Below are positions 10,215 to 22,393 of a DNA stretch of 64,000 nucleotides, piece by piece (position 1 is the first letter of the stretch; each line of letters begins with the position of its first letter). Origin of the DNA: Dermacentor variabilis (lineage: Eukaryota; Arthropoda; Arachnida; Ixodida; Ixodidae). A program made the translations under genes and the position numbers. Location: NCBI RefSeq assembly GCF_050947875.1, contig NC_134576.1, positions 56,114,255 to 56,178,254 of the forward strand. Direction: 5' to 3'. Under the pieces are notes generated by a model. That model saw only the letters and a program-made list of their open reading frames with translations. It did not search any database and was not told where the DNA came from.

Positions 10215-12257
10215 TTTAAGAATATTTAGAAGAGGCAGATTTGACTGCGCTAGGTTTTCCTCTAATATTGAAGCTAAAAAAAAGGAAGTACATCCTCTGA
10301 TCACCTTGTATGCTCCTTGCAGTGTAATACCGAAGGACCCTACTATAAATTCTAAACAGCTGTTTGGCAACATATAGGGTGCCCGAAATAACGTTAGCCA
10401 AGCCGTTGAAAAAGCATATTTATAGAACGTGGTGCAAGATACCACATTAAAGTCCATGGTTTTCGGTCGTCAGGTCTCTGACAGTGTTACAATAGCATTT
10501 GTCACCGTGTTTTCTGAACATTTATTTTTCCGTTGCCCCTTTCCTGTTAAGTCAAGGAGGCACTGTCACCGGGCTGTAAACAACTTGCCTAATATTACCT
10601 GCGACCCATGGTATAGCGCTAAAATAGACGAATACTCTTATACGCACCGCTATCCATTTAATCTCACACTTGAATCTCATATAACCGATGTAGAGTGATA
10701 GAATACGAGCCAACAAGTTTGGCTCCAATGCAAATTTAAATACGCAGTCTAGTGGATTTCCAAGATCTCATAAGCTCTTACTAACAGAAATTCGTCGCCC
10801 ACAGGCGCCACGCTCATGTGCAAATATATTCTCACACGGAACATGTGATTTTAATTGCTTTATTCGAATTTATTCTAATGGCGTGCATTTATCACTGGAC
10901 AGCTTAAGCTACTTTTGTGGCGACTGTGCAAATTTCAACTGTTTCGAATTTTGTTTCATCACTCAGGTTTTAAGTAAAGCGCATGGACAGCTTAGGCAAC
11001 GCGTTGCTTTTTTTTCTTCAGGTTGTTATATGATATTCTTATTTGTTCACGTAAGTTCCCGGGGATCCAACCCGGTGCTAGAAAAACATTTACAAGACGG
11101 CGAACACAAGGTTTGAGCCACCTAAGGTGTCAAAAGAGCATTAAAAGAAAAAATTCACCGTGAGAATAAAATTTTCCTCTTTCCGTTTTCTTTTTGACAT
11201 ATCTGTCACCAAAATCGCAAAATTTTGCAACAGCCCCGTAGGCTTGAACCATTTTATTTAAGCTTGACACTTGAAAGTATCAATTTAGTGTTATTTGGTA
11301 TATTTGTGTGACAAACAACTACAGAACATTCAACTGGAACAAATAATGAACACAGATAATGGAAACCAATAGCGAGTTGCACTGTGCCTTAGCACACATA
11401 AAAATGTGAATACATTTTCCAGAATTTATTTGTTAGCACGTTATTTATTACCTTAAAAACTTGTTTAAAGTTTATTTTATTTTCGTATTTCAATTAAAAT
11501 GATCACGGACAAGGCAGAGCAAGTGGCACATCAATGACACCTCCCGAAAACCTTCATATCTTTTGCAGCAGAAATAAATCTTGCTGACGCCTCTGCTTTT
11601 AGGCGCGCCTTCTGCTCTTGAAAAACTTAACCAGCTGTAATGATTTTCCTTTGATTGATTTTCCGTATGCTATACTAAAGATTCTTTGCACAATTGAAGA
11701 CAGTCTAGGAAAATCTTTTGAAGCACGTCTCACACCATTTTAAATAGTTTGAAATCTCTCCAACGCCATTGCAATGCAAATATGTAACTCTTCGTCATTT
11801 TAAACCGAACATAATATGTCTCGTCATATTTGAAATTCATCACTCGCCGCTTCTCCCAGACCCGCCCATGCGCTCCCCCTTATTGATAGGTGGGGCCGCT
11901 GTCGTAATCACAGCTCTTCCTCAATTCAGACGTCGCGTGGTCGATCTCTCGCCCGAGCACATTCACCTATACGAATCCGAGGCGTTAATAACATGAGATT
12001 AATACTGACAAGAACCTTTTATTTTCGTGTTACAAAACAATTCTGGCAAAGCCCTGCCTTTTTGAGATGATTATCGAATTTTATGCGCTTAGAAATCAAG
12101 CTATGGAGCGACCACCTAGCGTCACTACGTATCGCCCAAGGTATCTTTAGTTAGAATCTGTAATGGTCGTTCTCAAAATTCAAGCCCTTCCTCTACATGC
12201 GACATGCACTGTATCTGTAATCGACCTGCTTTCCTATGACCCTCGCCCGCCAAGGTC

Positions 12258-12650
12258 ACTCGTGACCATGACGGCAAGACGACGGCGGTACCTTGACCTG
12301 CATGCAGTGACGATGGGGTAAATACGACGAATCAATGGCGTCGATCGAACATCGAAGGCAGTATTAAGACGAAAGCAAGAAGACAATGGGATGATTTTTG
12401 TGAAAGATTATAGTATAACGAAGTCGGCATCGTGACGACGACATAAGGACAATGGGGATGACGACGAATGCATGACGACGATAGCGTGACAACGACGGTG
12501 CCGAGAATCAGATGACGAAGCTGGAATCGCGATAATCAAACGACGACAGCGAAATCATCACGATGGTATGACAAAAAATGTATGAAGACGATGTAATGAT
12601 GACGGTTCCGTGACGAAGGTGGCATAATCAACGACTGATTGACGATAGCA
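12258..12650. repeat. Degenerate GACGA/GATGA-rich repeat
   Basis: Words GACGACGA, GATGACGACG, GTGACGACGAC and AATGATGACGG recur without a strict period over about 400 bp. It looks like a decayed trinucleotide-based minisatellite. No open frame spans it. Confidence 0.6.
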
Positions 12651-13744
12651 CGATTCCCCACAAGGGCGTCTGCATAAACAGGCGTTTGGCGTGCTGCGAC
12701 ACGACGTACCCGAAGACATGAGGTCGGGACCTTCTTGCATTTGGCTGTGCACGGCTGAGCCGTGTCTGGGGAAAGAGGGATCCCGGATGCTGGGCCGATA
12801 CCGCGTGTTTGGACCTTTTAGATTTAGATAGATTTGTTTCTCAGAACAAAGTACAGAAATGAGAGAGGATGGAAGGGAAAAAGCTGCCAAATGCAGCTCG
12901 AGGACCCACTACGCCCTACAGAGCAGCAGTATGGTGAAAAACAAAGGCAATGCGACAGTTTCCAAGGTATACACAGAAGCCCCCTGGCGGAGGCGACACA
13001 CCACTTTGGCCCCTGCTTCGCATAGACGGCACCTCCAGACTGACCTACCTGGAAGAAATCGGCAGTGACCTTTTTACTGTCGTTCTCTTCATTCTTTTTT
13101 TCTTTTTCTCTCTCATTTTCATATTTCCTGTCTCCTTTTTGCTTCTCACTTCAGAATTTCTGGGTTGCAAGGGTTAACATGGTGCAGCTTGCACGAAAAT
13201 TTAATAAAGCAAAAAATAACGGAATTAAGAACGCGTTCTTAAACGATCCCTACACAACTCTAGTCCACGCAAGAAAGCGTGCTTAAATTCGTTAATACTT
13301 CTCTTATTAAATGTTAGTGCAAGCGGGCCCTCGTGTCCGTGCCCAAGCGTGGGTTTTTTATATTAGGCTGTAACGGCGATGCATTGCCGCGCTTGCCGCT
13401 ATTCTCCCAAGCTTGTAGCATCTCCTTGTTGGACTCGGAGGTGGGTGGCTACCATCACCCCCGAATTTTCCAAGGTTATATGGTAAATGCTTTTGCATCA
13501 CTACTACATTGTTCCCTCAAGAGGAGGCCCACCAATGAAGCATTCACTTTTTTGATGCAACCGAGACAGTCTCTTTCCAACTACCATGTTGTACACGTCA
13601 GCATGGTACTCAAACAGCTCGAATGATCTCACCATTTCTCGTAGCAAAATATCTCACGGAAGCAATCGCGCCAGGCTATATAGTAAAAGGATCGAAAGCA
13701 GGGAGTTTCCTCTCGCAGTTTGCGACAAAGTATAGTATCACTAT

Positions 13745-14470
13745 CTCCCGAAACTTGTAGCGTTTAGGGATGTTCCCGTTTCAGTGGGCCCATACAGGTC
13801 GATGAACACAGTGCGCCGGTGTCGTTCGGAATATGACCTTCTCGAACTTAGGAAAAGCGAACTACTTGAATGACGGCAAGATCAGAACGTAGTCAAGATT
13901 CAACGGCTAACAATGAGGCGAGAGGACAAGGAAACACCGACCAAGCACATAATCATTACTTTCGGTACCGGGAACCTACCTGAATAATTAGCAACTGGTC
14001 ACTGTAAGCAGCGTGTCAGACCATCCATCCCAAACCGGCGTCTATGCTTGAAATGTCAGCGTTTTGGGCAAGCGTCGCAAAGCTCCACAGGGCGTGCTAC
14101 TTGTGATAAGTCTAGTTCAACTGAACACTATTAAGGCATCTGCATTTCAGCAACCCGCTGTGCCAACTGTGAAGGAGACCACCCCGCCTACTCGCGATCA
14201 TGCCCCTCGTGGAAAAAAGAGAAAGCAATACCGAAATGAACGTCCGCCCGATTCACACGCAGCGTGACGGTAATCATCGCATAAGCCTCTCTAGCAGGAG
14301 TAGCAAGCATTACTCCACCCAGAGCCCCGAAAGGTCCCAGACCACCAGGCCTACCACTCCCAGGACCGCTGGTCATGCAGACAGACCCCCCCCCCCAAAA
14401 AAAAGAAAGAACACCGTTTGTGCCCATCGAGCAGGCGTCATACAGCGCCTCCGAAGCGGCGCTGCTTAAT
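13745..14470 (+). pseudogene. LINE ORF1 (nucleic-acid-binding protein) remnant
   Basis: A plus-strand remnant of the gag-like ORF1 of an I-type LINE. At about 14040-14240 it reads LCLKCQRFGQASQSS, then ATCDKSSSTEHY, a stop, and RCANCEGDHPAYSRSCPSW: three zinc knuckles of which the first two have lost cysteines. A basic, proline-rich tail follows. Upstream about 200 bp reads as the N-terminal domain (ending in KHIIITFGTGNLPE) but with stops. The encoded protein would coat LINE RNA. No ORF2 follows on this strand. Confidence 0.65.
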
Positions 14471-15154
14471 AAGGTATTCCCATTTAGTTCATTATACATC
14501 CCTCCCAGCCTTCAACTTTCCAGAACAGAACTCAAGAGCTTCATTACGACACTTCCAGAGCCTTATATTGCAATAGGAGACTGAAATGCACATAAAACTC
14601 TTTGAGGAGATTCTCTGCGTGACGCGATAGTGCATTTAGTTGAACCTTCCTCTTCTCCGCAGGTGCATGCTTACTTAATAAGAAAGAGCCCACAATCTAC
14701 ATTGGTGCAAAGAAAGCCTTCTAATATATAGATTTTATCATAGCATAAAGTACACTCGTGCAGTACCTGGAGTGGAACGTCTTTAGGAATCCATTGTCAT
14801 AAAGTTATCAGAAGATGAATGCTCTCAATGTGTGCCCTGTTGGAAAGTCAACCGCGCAGACTGGAAACCATACAGGGAGCACACACATTTCACCTTGGAT
14901 GATACTCATGCATATATATGGATGACACTCATAGATCATATTTGGTGGCGCTTATAGTTGATGCGGCATCAGTATGTATCCCCGAAAGGAATGGATCGCC
15001 CTCTTAACCAAGTGTTCCATGGCGGCACGAGTTTAGGACAGGGTGTGCAAACCAAAATAAGCCTTGAAGCCGCGTTCGCGCCTCCCCAACTATAGAGAAT
15101 TGATTATCCTAAAGAAAATAAATTCTGAGGTTAGATGAACGCGCGACCGTGTCA

Positions 15155-16258
15155 ACAGGGGGGGGGAGGAAGAGGAGGAGAAGGAACTTTATTATTACAG
15201 AAGTCGTTGCGCGGGTTATTCCTATTACTCCTGGGTGGTTCCTTCTTACAGCGCTCCACTAGCGATCGCGGCTCGCTGGGCCTGGTCGAGGGTCGCCAGT
15301 TGGCTTCCCAGGCCCAGTTCGGAGAGTCTCGCCTCCCAAGACCACGTAGTGAGTGTGTGTGTTCTGACTCGTGGCGAAATTGCGTCGCCCGGACGGTCGG
15401 TGCATTCGTGCGTAATTTGCGCGAGTGTCGCTGTGTGGTTGCTACACTAGAGACATGTCCGGGACGTATACCTGTCTGGGGAGATTGCGTGTAGACGAGA
15501 GAAGTGTGGGTATGTGTTCGTTTGCATACGGCACCAGTCATTTGCCTGGAGTTTATTGAGAACTTTGTGCGGAGGAGCGTATTCTCTTCTTTCGAGTCGT
15601 TGGCCTAGAAGTATTTGCTGACTTGTGGTTAACTCGTGGGTAGCTTGTCGGTCTGTCGAAGAACGGTGTGGTCTGCCGCTCGGCTAGTGAGACCTCGAGC
15701 TGCGCAGTCCGCCTCTTCCCCGCGGGCCTTCGTGCCCGGGGCACCAGACCATACCGTGGGTCCATTCTACTGAGAGGCCCAGGGTTCGAATGGCTTGTAT
15801 AGGGAGTGTTCCATTCATGTATAAGCGACGCGCCTCTTGTGAGTCCGTAAGGACGCGGGCGGACCTTCGCTTGCTCTAGGCGTCGCTAAGTGCGAGAGCG
15901 ATCGCTGCTGCTTCTTCTGCAGCGCTGCATGTGGCGCGGATGGAGGCAGAGGCTACGAGGTTCCCCTGATTGACGACGGCAATAGTGTATTTGGGACCAA
16001 GACGTGGCGACGAAGGATACGGGTTAGCGTCCGTGTAGTAGGTATCTGGGTCTCTGAAACAGTGTTTGTGCAACATGCGGGCACGCGCTGCTCTCCTCTC
16101 TTGATTGTGGGTCGGGTGCATGTTCTTGGGGATAGGGTCTACTACAATGTTCTCTCTAATGCGGTTAGGCAGGAGTTGTGTTTCTTCTTTGCAGTACTGG
16201 GACGTCACCAGGTACCCTAGCCGTTGAAGAAGCTGCCTTCCCTGTTGTGTTTTCTTGA
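15155..16258 (-). mobile_element. LINE 3' fragment (RNase H region and 3' UTR), minus strand
   Basis: In the minus direction this starts with LLQRLGYLVTSQY, RENIVVDPIPKNMHPTHNQE and YYTDANPYP (start of an RNase H domain, first Asp kept), continuing to CSAAEEAAAIALALSDA, then loses frame. A poly(A)-signal-like AATAAAGTT and a CTCCTCC-rich tail near 15155-15200 mark its 3' end. The same family occurs in plus orientation at 63.1 kb. It has no RT left and is inactive. Confidence 0.72.
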
Positions 16259-16738
16259 GGCGCTCCCTCTGGGCTATGAGGGTGGCAATAGGGGGGAAGA
16301 GAAAAACAGAAGGCAGGCAGGGTAACCAGAATAACTTCCGGTTGGCTGCCCTACACCGGAGAATGGGAAAGGGGAAAACAAAGATGAGAGGGAGAGACAT
16401 GAAGGAAGGAAAGAAGGAAATTAGTGGTGTGTTCACTGACGCGTGTGGTCTAATAGAAATCGCATTAGTAGTCACAGACATTCGCACAAGCCGGCCGTCC
16501 TCAAAAAGCTAAAAAAAAGCCTTCACCGCTTTATGGGCCGACCAGCGATAGGGGCGGTGTTCCAGCAACACCTACACAGTTTTCGGAGAGCGTTAGCAAG
16601 TTCTTGTCTTTATGGGACATATCATGGACAGTGGCACGGCAGGTGGTCCATATCTTCTTCGGTGCCGCAGACCTCGCATGGTGCACTGTCGGTCAGTCCA
16701 ATTAATGTAGAGTATGCCTTTGTGAAGGCAACTTATAA

Positions 16739-17143
16739 TCAAAGACGACAGAGAAGCGTAGCTTCACGTCCAGGAAGTCCTAGTACAGGTCGGAGTTGCA
16801 GTGAGCGGTTTAATCTATGCAGTCGTGTAAGTCGTAACTTTGGCCGGTTCCACTCGGTCAGAGAGAGACTGCGTGTCAGGTTTTGAAGCTGGCTTGCGGC
16901 GTCTGTCCTTGAAAGCGGAATTGGAACGCTGTGCTCTTCTTGATGTGCTGTGCGAGCAGCGTTATCGGCGGAATCATTGCCACTGACTCCACAATGGACA
17001 GGTACCCATTGAAAAACACCCTCGTGACCTTTTTGTTGGACGCGATGGTGAAGTTTCGCGATTTCGTATGTCAATTGTTCATGACATCCGCGTTGTAGAA
17101 CTGACTGCGTGCACTGTAATACCGGCTTTGAATCACAGAACAC
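16739..17143 (-). pseudogene. LINE RNase H domain remnant
   Basis: The frame starts at a CDSKP motif (second Asp of RNase H) and contains GVFQWVPVHCGVSGNDSADN, the conserved WVPxHCGxxGNxxAD block with its last Asp. The first strand of the domain, with another Asp, lies around 17280 in a different frame (STSSSGG region). A LINE RNase H removes RNA after first-strand synthesis. Confidence 0.85.
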
Positions 17144-17934
17144 AGGCCAATTTCTAGGTCTTTCAGAATCAATGAATTCCAGTGCACGGCGCAGAGCCGC
17201 TAGTTCTGCCGCCGTTGAGGTCGTGACACGCTATGTCTTGAAGCGCAATGTTATTTCTCGCGTTTGTACAACCACCACACCACCAGAACTGGACGACGCA
17301 GTCGATCCATCGGCATAGATGTGCACGTGGTTGCTTTACTTTTCATTGAAAAGAAGTAAGCTCAGCTGTTTTAGAGCAGGGGCTGGTATACCTGTCTTCT
17401 TCTGTAGTGCTGGAACCGTTATATGTACTTGTGGACAGCTCAAACACCACGGAGGAAATACTGGCTTGGCCGCAGGTGCGTACCCTGAAGCGAACGACGA
17501 ACGATGTGCACTGACAGTGAGGCTAAATGTCGAGGAGGGTTTTGCAGCAGTGAGGCTCGCCAGGTGGCGGGAAGGGGTCCTAGTATAATGTCTGAGATGC
17601 GTACGCATTCTTTCAATGGTAACGTGCGTCGTGAGTGGGTAATCCTGCGCAATGGCAATGGTTTCAGCCGTTGATGCCCTGCGTGGTGCGCCAAGACATA
17701 CTTTAAGGGCTTGGGCTTGAAAGCTCTGAATTAAATGCAGGTTCATCTTGCAGGTGTTGGGTATTGCAGGCAGGCTGTACTGCAGGAATCCAATGAACAG
17801 CGCCATGTACAGCTGTAACATAGCGCGTATAGATAATCCCCAACTTTTTCTTGCAAGGAACCTGAACAGGTAACAGATAGCAGTCCGTCGCTTTTTCACT
17901 TATTTTTACGTGCGGAGTCCAAGACAGGTTTCTG

Positions 17935-18990
17935 TCAATTACGACTCCCAAGTTCCTTTCTGCTGTATGGTATACGCTGTCCGCTAATAGATATGCTGCA
18001 AGCAGACATTTGCTTCCTCGTGAATGCCACCATTGTGCACTTTCCGCATAAAATTTCTAGTCCTTGTTGACGAAGGTAGGAAGATGTCAATTTGGCTGCC
18101 TTCTGAAGCCGAGCGCGAAGCTGAAGTGTTACACCTGATACCCAAATGCAGATGTCGTCCGCATAGATGGAAGGTCGTACGGTGCTAGGCAGGTTGTCAA
18201 GTAATCCAATGAGGGTCACATTGAAAAGCGTCGGGCTAAGCACACCGCCTTGAGGGACTCGTCGGCTACCATAATGCTCGGATGTCGGGCCATGTTCTGT
18301 GTGCACGTAGAATGATCTCCTCTGCAATTAGTTGCACACCTACATACATATATTACCACCAAATCCGACGGCTTCTAACGCGCTAAGGATGTCTTCATGG
18401 GTGACATTATCCTAAGCCACCTTAACGTCTAGAAACAGAGCAGCAGATAGTCGTTTACAGGCCTTTTGGTGTTGCAAAAGTGTTACGAAGTCAACAGCAT
18501 TGTCTGTTGACAAACGGCCACGTCTGAATTCGGCCATAGCATCTGGGTTCATTTCATGGTACTCTAAGTACCATTCCAGACACTGTATAATTATTCTTTC
18601 CTTTGTTTTTTCGACACAGCTGGCAAGTGCGATCGGACGGTATGAAGAAATGTCCAAAGGCGACTTGGCAGCTTTTAGAAGTAGAATAAGGCGAGTTGAC
18701 TTCTATTCCTATGGAACTGTACCCGTCTGCCAGGAGTCGTTGTACAGGAGCAAGAGTGCCTTCCGAGCTTGGTCTCCTGAATTACACAGGGCACGGTATG
18801 TAATGCCTCCCGGTCTTGGCGCTGAAGAACGCCTGCACAAAGCCAGCACAGCTTCTAGTTCTTCGATAGAAAAGTGGCATTCCATGCGGGGACCGCGTAA
18901 GAACAGTGGGTGGTCGAACGTTCACGTATACGCGTTCTATCGGAATTTGCTTCGCAGCAGTCTTTCGGCAGAAAGATTCAGCGACGTCAG
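17935..18990 (-). pseudogene. LINE reverse transcriptase remnant
   Basis: Minus-strand frames contain SSYRPIALASCVEKTKERII, FRRGRLSTDNAVDFVT, RVPQGGVLSPTLFNVTLIGL and the catalytic box as IYADDICIW, so both RT aspartates survive. Stops and frameshifts separate the blocks at about 18657-18790 and 18330-18410. Confidence 0.85.
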
Positions 18991-19206
18991 TATCTCTGCA
19001 TTGTAGATGGAGTGCCAGAGATTTAAACGGGTGGCGCTGACCAAAGGTTGTGCGAAGGCCACGAACAGTCCTCCATATAAGCGACAAAGGTTTTCGCAGA
19101 TCCAGGGACTCGCAAAAGGATACTCATTGCCGCGAAGCCAGCTTGTTCATGTGATGCTGTTTTTTCTTATGTGTTCGTCTAGCCACTCTCAAATCATGAT
19201 TGGACT

Positions 19207-20166
19207 TCATGCGTCTGTATCTTCGTTCCGCACGACGGCGAATCGCTCAAGTTTCGCAAGTTTCATGTCGAAATCCGTGCGGGAGGAACTCTTCAAAAGC
19301 GAATGCATGGTTGTTTTATTGACATCCTTTATCGCGCCCTGTACGTTATAGGAACTGCCGTCATGACAACAGTCTTCCAAGATTATTTTGTATCTAGCCC
19401 AATCGGTGCACTGGACGGTTCTGGAAGACTTGGAGGTAGTCAAACCTTCGATCTTCATGTAGGCTGGGATGTGGTCTCCACCCTGCGTTTTTAAATCCGA
19501 AAAGCATTGCGCTCTTCTTGAAAGTGAACGTGAAACGATGGTAAGGTCCAAGCAGCTACTGTGCACTGATCCACGTAGATAAGTAGGGCTTGCATCATTT
19601 GACAGAAAAAATTCGCATTCAGACGCAAAGAACACCAACGTTCTGCCCCTAGTGATCACTTTCGAGCTTCCCCATAGGTAATTGTGGGCATTAAAGTAGC
19701 AAATGATCACCCACAGCTGTGAAGTCGATGTCAAAATTTCGCGTAAGCGCTCACAGTCTAGACGGCTTGTTGGAGATAAGTAGGCTCCAAGAATTGTGAA
19801 CGTGAGCTTTTTCTACTTCACTGTTAAGCAAACGTAATGATTTACTTCGTCAAGAGGCACTTGGTGATCCACATCAGTCAAGTCACGGCGTAAAAACACA
19901 ACAACGTTGCTGCACTCTCCGTAGGTAGAGGACATAAAGCACCCACACCCGGACAGTCGCACGGGAGCCGACAGGTAGGGCTTGCAAATCACGATAATGG
20001 GGAACTGGTGCGTAAAGACGAACTGTCTAAATTCGGACATGCGTGAATGCGTGCCAAAAGGGAAAACTGGAGAAGATACATATCCACCATTAATCCTATA
20101 CTGACGAACTGAAAGTTTGTTACAGGGTGAACAATATAAAGGTCCGGCAAAGTCAGCCTCCACCAT
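19207..20166 (-). pseudogene. LINE APE endonuclease remnant
   Basis: The upstream half gives FRQFVFTHQFPIIVICKPYL and SSTYGECSNVVVFLRRDL. The downstream half gives ICYFNAHNYLWGSSKVITRG, corresponding to the GDFNAHH motif (Asp missing here), and SCLDLTIVSRSLSR, corresponding to the S-x-LDL motif. This domain nicks target DNA to prime reverse transcription. A frame break falls at about 19740-19810. Confidence 0.78.
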
Positions 20167-20169
20167 TAA

Positions 20170-21008
20170 TTAATGCGCAAGCAGACACACTTGACGACAA
20201 GGCGGATTCTGTACGTGCACACTTCGAGCATATTTCATGTACTTTCCATTACGCAGGTACATTTCTAAGACACTAGCGACAAGCAGAGCGACTGCCCCTG
20301 GGTCGGAAAGGCAAAGCCAATGATACAATCGTCCATTTAGCCTGGCATAGATTCAGACTTCACTGAATTGTTGTAACCAGTCCGCTCCAGGAAGTCATTC
20401 ATCCTCAGAACCAAAAATCACTAATGTCACTATTTAACTCCATGTTCTTTGCAGGCTATATTCTCTCCCCGTGGAAAGAAACAATCATTTTTCCTATTTT
20501 CACAAAGGGCAAGGCCCCGTCCTCAGCCAGTAGTTATAGGCCTACAGCTCTGACAAGTTGTATATGCAAAATGTTTGAGAAAATGTGTAACTGTCAGCAC
20601 CTTCATTTTATTGGAACAAACAATATAATAGACACCTTATAGGGAAGTTTCAGACAAGGTAGATCCACAACAGATCACCTTATCCGCATTAGGACTAATA
20701 TCCCTGATGCCTTTGTGCATAAATAGCTCTTGGTAGTGTTCTTCTTTTTTGGAAAAGGCATGCGACACAACTTCACGCTTTGAAATTATCCATGGTCAGG
20801 CTGAAATGGAAATTACAGGCAACTTGGTGAACGTGATTCCGAGTTACCTCGCCTATCACACATTCCATGTTAGGGTTGGCAACGTTCTTCCACGTCCATT
20901 TGCGGAGGAGGCTGCTGTACCACAAGGTGGTGTGCTGAGCTGTACCCTATTGATTGTCAGAATGAACTCGCTCCATACTATCATACAAGGTACAATGTTT
21001 GATGATGT
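20170..21008 (+). mobile_element. Jockey-like LINE, 5' part, interrupted by an LTR element
   Basis: Plus-strand RT fragment: SLFNSMFFAGYILSPWKETI, PSSASSYRPTALTSCICKMF, FRQGRSTTDHLIRI, VPQGGVLSCTLLIVRMNSL, stopping at MFDDV where the LTR element begins. The remaining RT continues at 30588. Stops are present at about 20640 and elsewhere, so it was dead or died later. It abuts the 5' end of the minus-strand LINE at 20166-20170. Confidence 0.8.
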
Positions 21009-21193
21009 TGTGAGTGGAAGAAGCGGGCGGAATGGGTGGAAAACTTTTAATTGGGCAGAATTACAAAGTACGGTCATATTGTAGGAGGCTGAAAAACCCC
21101 GGCTTTCCGCTCTTGTCCGGAAACCTTCGAACGGCTCTTAGGTATGCTTAACCTGGTTTCTGAGTACAGCTATGTTTAGTGCTGAAGCTCATA
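21009..21193 (-). repeat. 3' LTR of the outer gypsy element
   Basis: 185 bp, closely similar over its length to 30403-30587 (shared core GAGGCTGAAAAACCCCGGCT). It is adjacent on the plus strand to TCCCACCCCACC, the complement of a polypurine tract. Confidence 0.88.
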
Positions 21194-21705
21194 TCCCACC
21201 CCACCTAGAAGCCGACGTCCACTTGAAAAAGAAAAACTACTTTTGCATTGACAGGTCATAGTCTTGTAGATGTCGGGGTTGTGTGCGATGACGTAGTGGT
21301 CGTTGACTTGGAGGGTGGGCCGAGGCTTCATCTACAGGTGAAGGTGAGGTATGGGCGTCTACAAGTTCAGCGCAGCCGTCAACAGGGACGTGGTCCTCGG
21401 GCGGCGACTCGGCGGAGTCTGGAGTAGGGGGTTCATCTCCCTCAGTCGGCAGGGCCAGGATTGGGTCGAATTATGGTTGACGGTACCTCTTCATCTGGCT
21501 TACATGAATAACTCGAGTGTCTTGTCTAGACATTGTGGAGTCGGTTACCTGTTGGTTACCTCAAGCTTTTGAACTTGGAATCAAGCTTTTCAGATCCCTG
21601 TAGGATAGGCTCTTGTTGTCATACCCATACAAAGTCGCCAATGTCAAATGATGCATCGCAGTGGGTCCTGTCATATATTGTTTTCCGAGTTTCTTGCGCG
21701 TGTTT

Positions 21706-22180
21706 TCAGTTACTGACTGCTCCGTTTCGCCGGTCTGGCAGTGTCAGTAGCCTTTCGCTGTGGTTAGAGGCTTGATGTGGGTGAGCTTTTTGATGTGGCA
21801 GCTTTGGTATGAACCCAAACAAAAGTTCGAAGGGCAAAAAGCCAGTGCTTCGATTGTGGGTTCTATTGACAGCAAAAGCGGCTTCTTCTAGTTTCGCGAC
21901 CAAAAGTTACTGATCACCATAGCACAGTTTCCGAAGTACCGTCACAAGTGTTCAATTGGCACACTCAACAAGTCCGTTGTTGGCAGCACGGTATGCTACA
22001 GAAAAATGCATGTTACCACCATGCATGCGCATAAAGTTATTGAAGGGGTGAGGCTCAAATCACTTGGCATGATCGGAGAGACAGTCAACAGGGGCTCAAA
22101 ATCTGTAGAACAACGAATGCAAGTGCTTCAGCACATCTTTGGTTGAGGTTGTGGGCACCGCTGCTGGGATGATGTATCTG
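21706..22180 (-). pseudogene. Integrase C-terminal part of the outer gypsy element
   Basis: After the nested insertion the minus strand reads YIIPAAVPTTSTKDVLKHLH, CLSDHAK, MHFSVAYRAANNGLVE (catalytic Glu region) and AAFAVNRTHNRSTGFLPFEL, all typical of Ty3/gypsy integrase core and its C-terminal extension. Stops occur between blocks. Confidence 0.75.
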
Positions 22181-22185
22181 GCTAT

Positions 22186-22358
22186 TGTTTTTTCCGTGAC
22201 TAGATACAAAGAAGTGTGCGTCCTTAACCTTCAACAAGCAACAACCAAAAAAACCTTTATTGTCTGGAAGCAACGGCTTTTATAGACCACATCGCTAGTG
22301 CCACAGCGGCGCTGCAACTGCTGACGCTACCTAAGATGGCGAGCTATCTTATCACGCG
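22186..22358 (-). repeat. 3' LTR of the nested gypsy element
   Basis: 173 bp, shares CTTCAACAAGCAACAACCAA, TTTATAGACCACATCGCT and AACTGCTGACGCT with the right copy. It carries an extra AGTGCCACAGCGGCGC-like segment absent there. Confidence 0.82.
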
Positions 22359-22393
22359 TCTTCCTTTCTCTCTCTTAAATGAAGCCACTCTTG

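Larger units (their letters stand above)
16259..20168 (-). mobile_element. I-superclade LINE, nearly full ORF2, minus strand
   Basis: In minus-strand order the element shows an apurinic-type endonuclease (20166 to 19207), reverse transcriptase (about 18990 to 17935), a connecting thumb region (17899 to 17336), RNase H (17143 to 16739), a cysteine-rich CEVCGTEEDMDHL end near 16680 and a T/C-rich 3' UTR. APE plus RT plus RNase H in this order defines the I superclade. The copy carries many stops and frameshifts. Its 3' UTR motif (GTAGGGCAGCCAACC on the minus strand) is also present at 56.03 kb. Confidence 0.82.
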
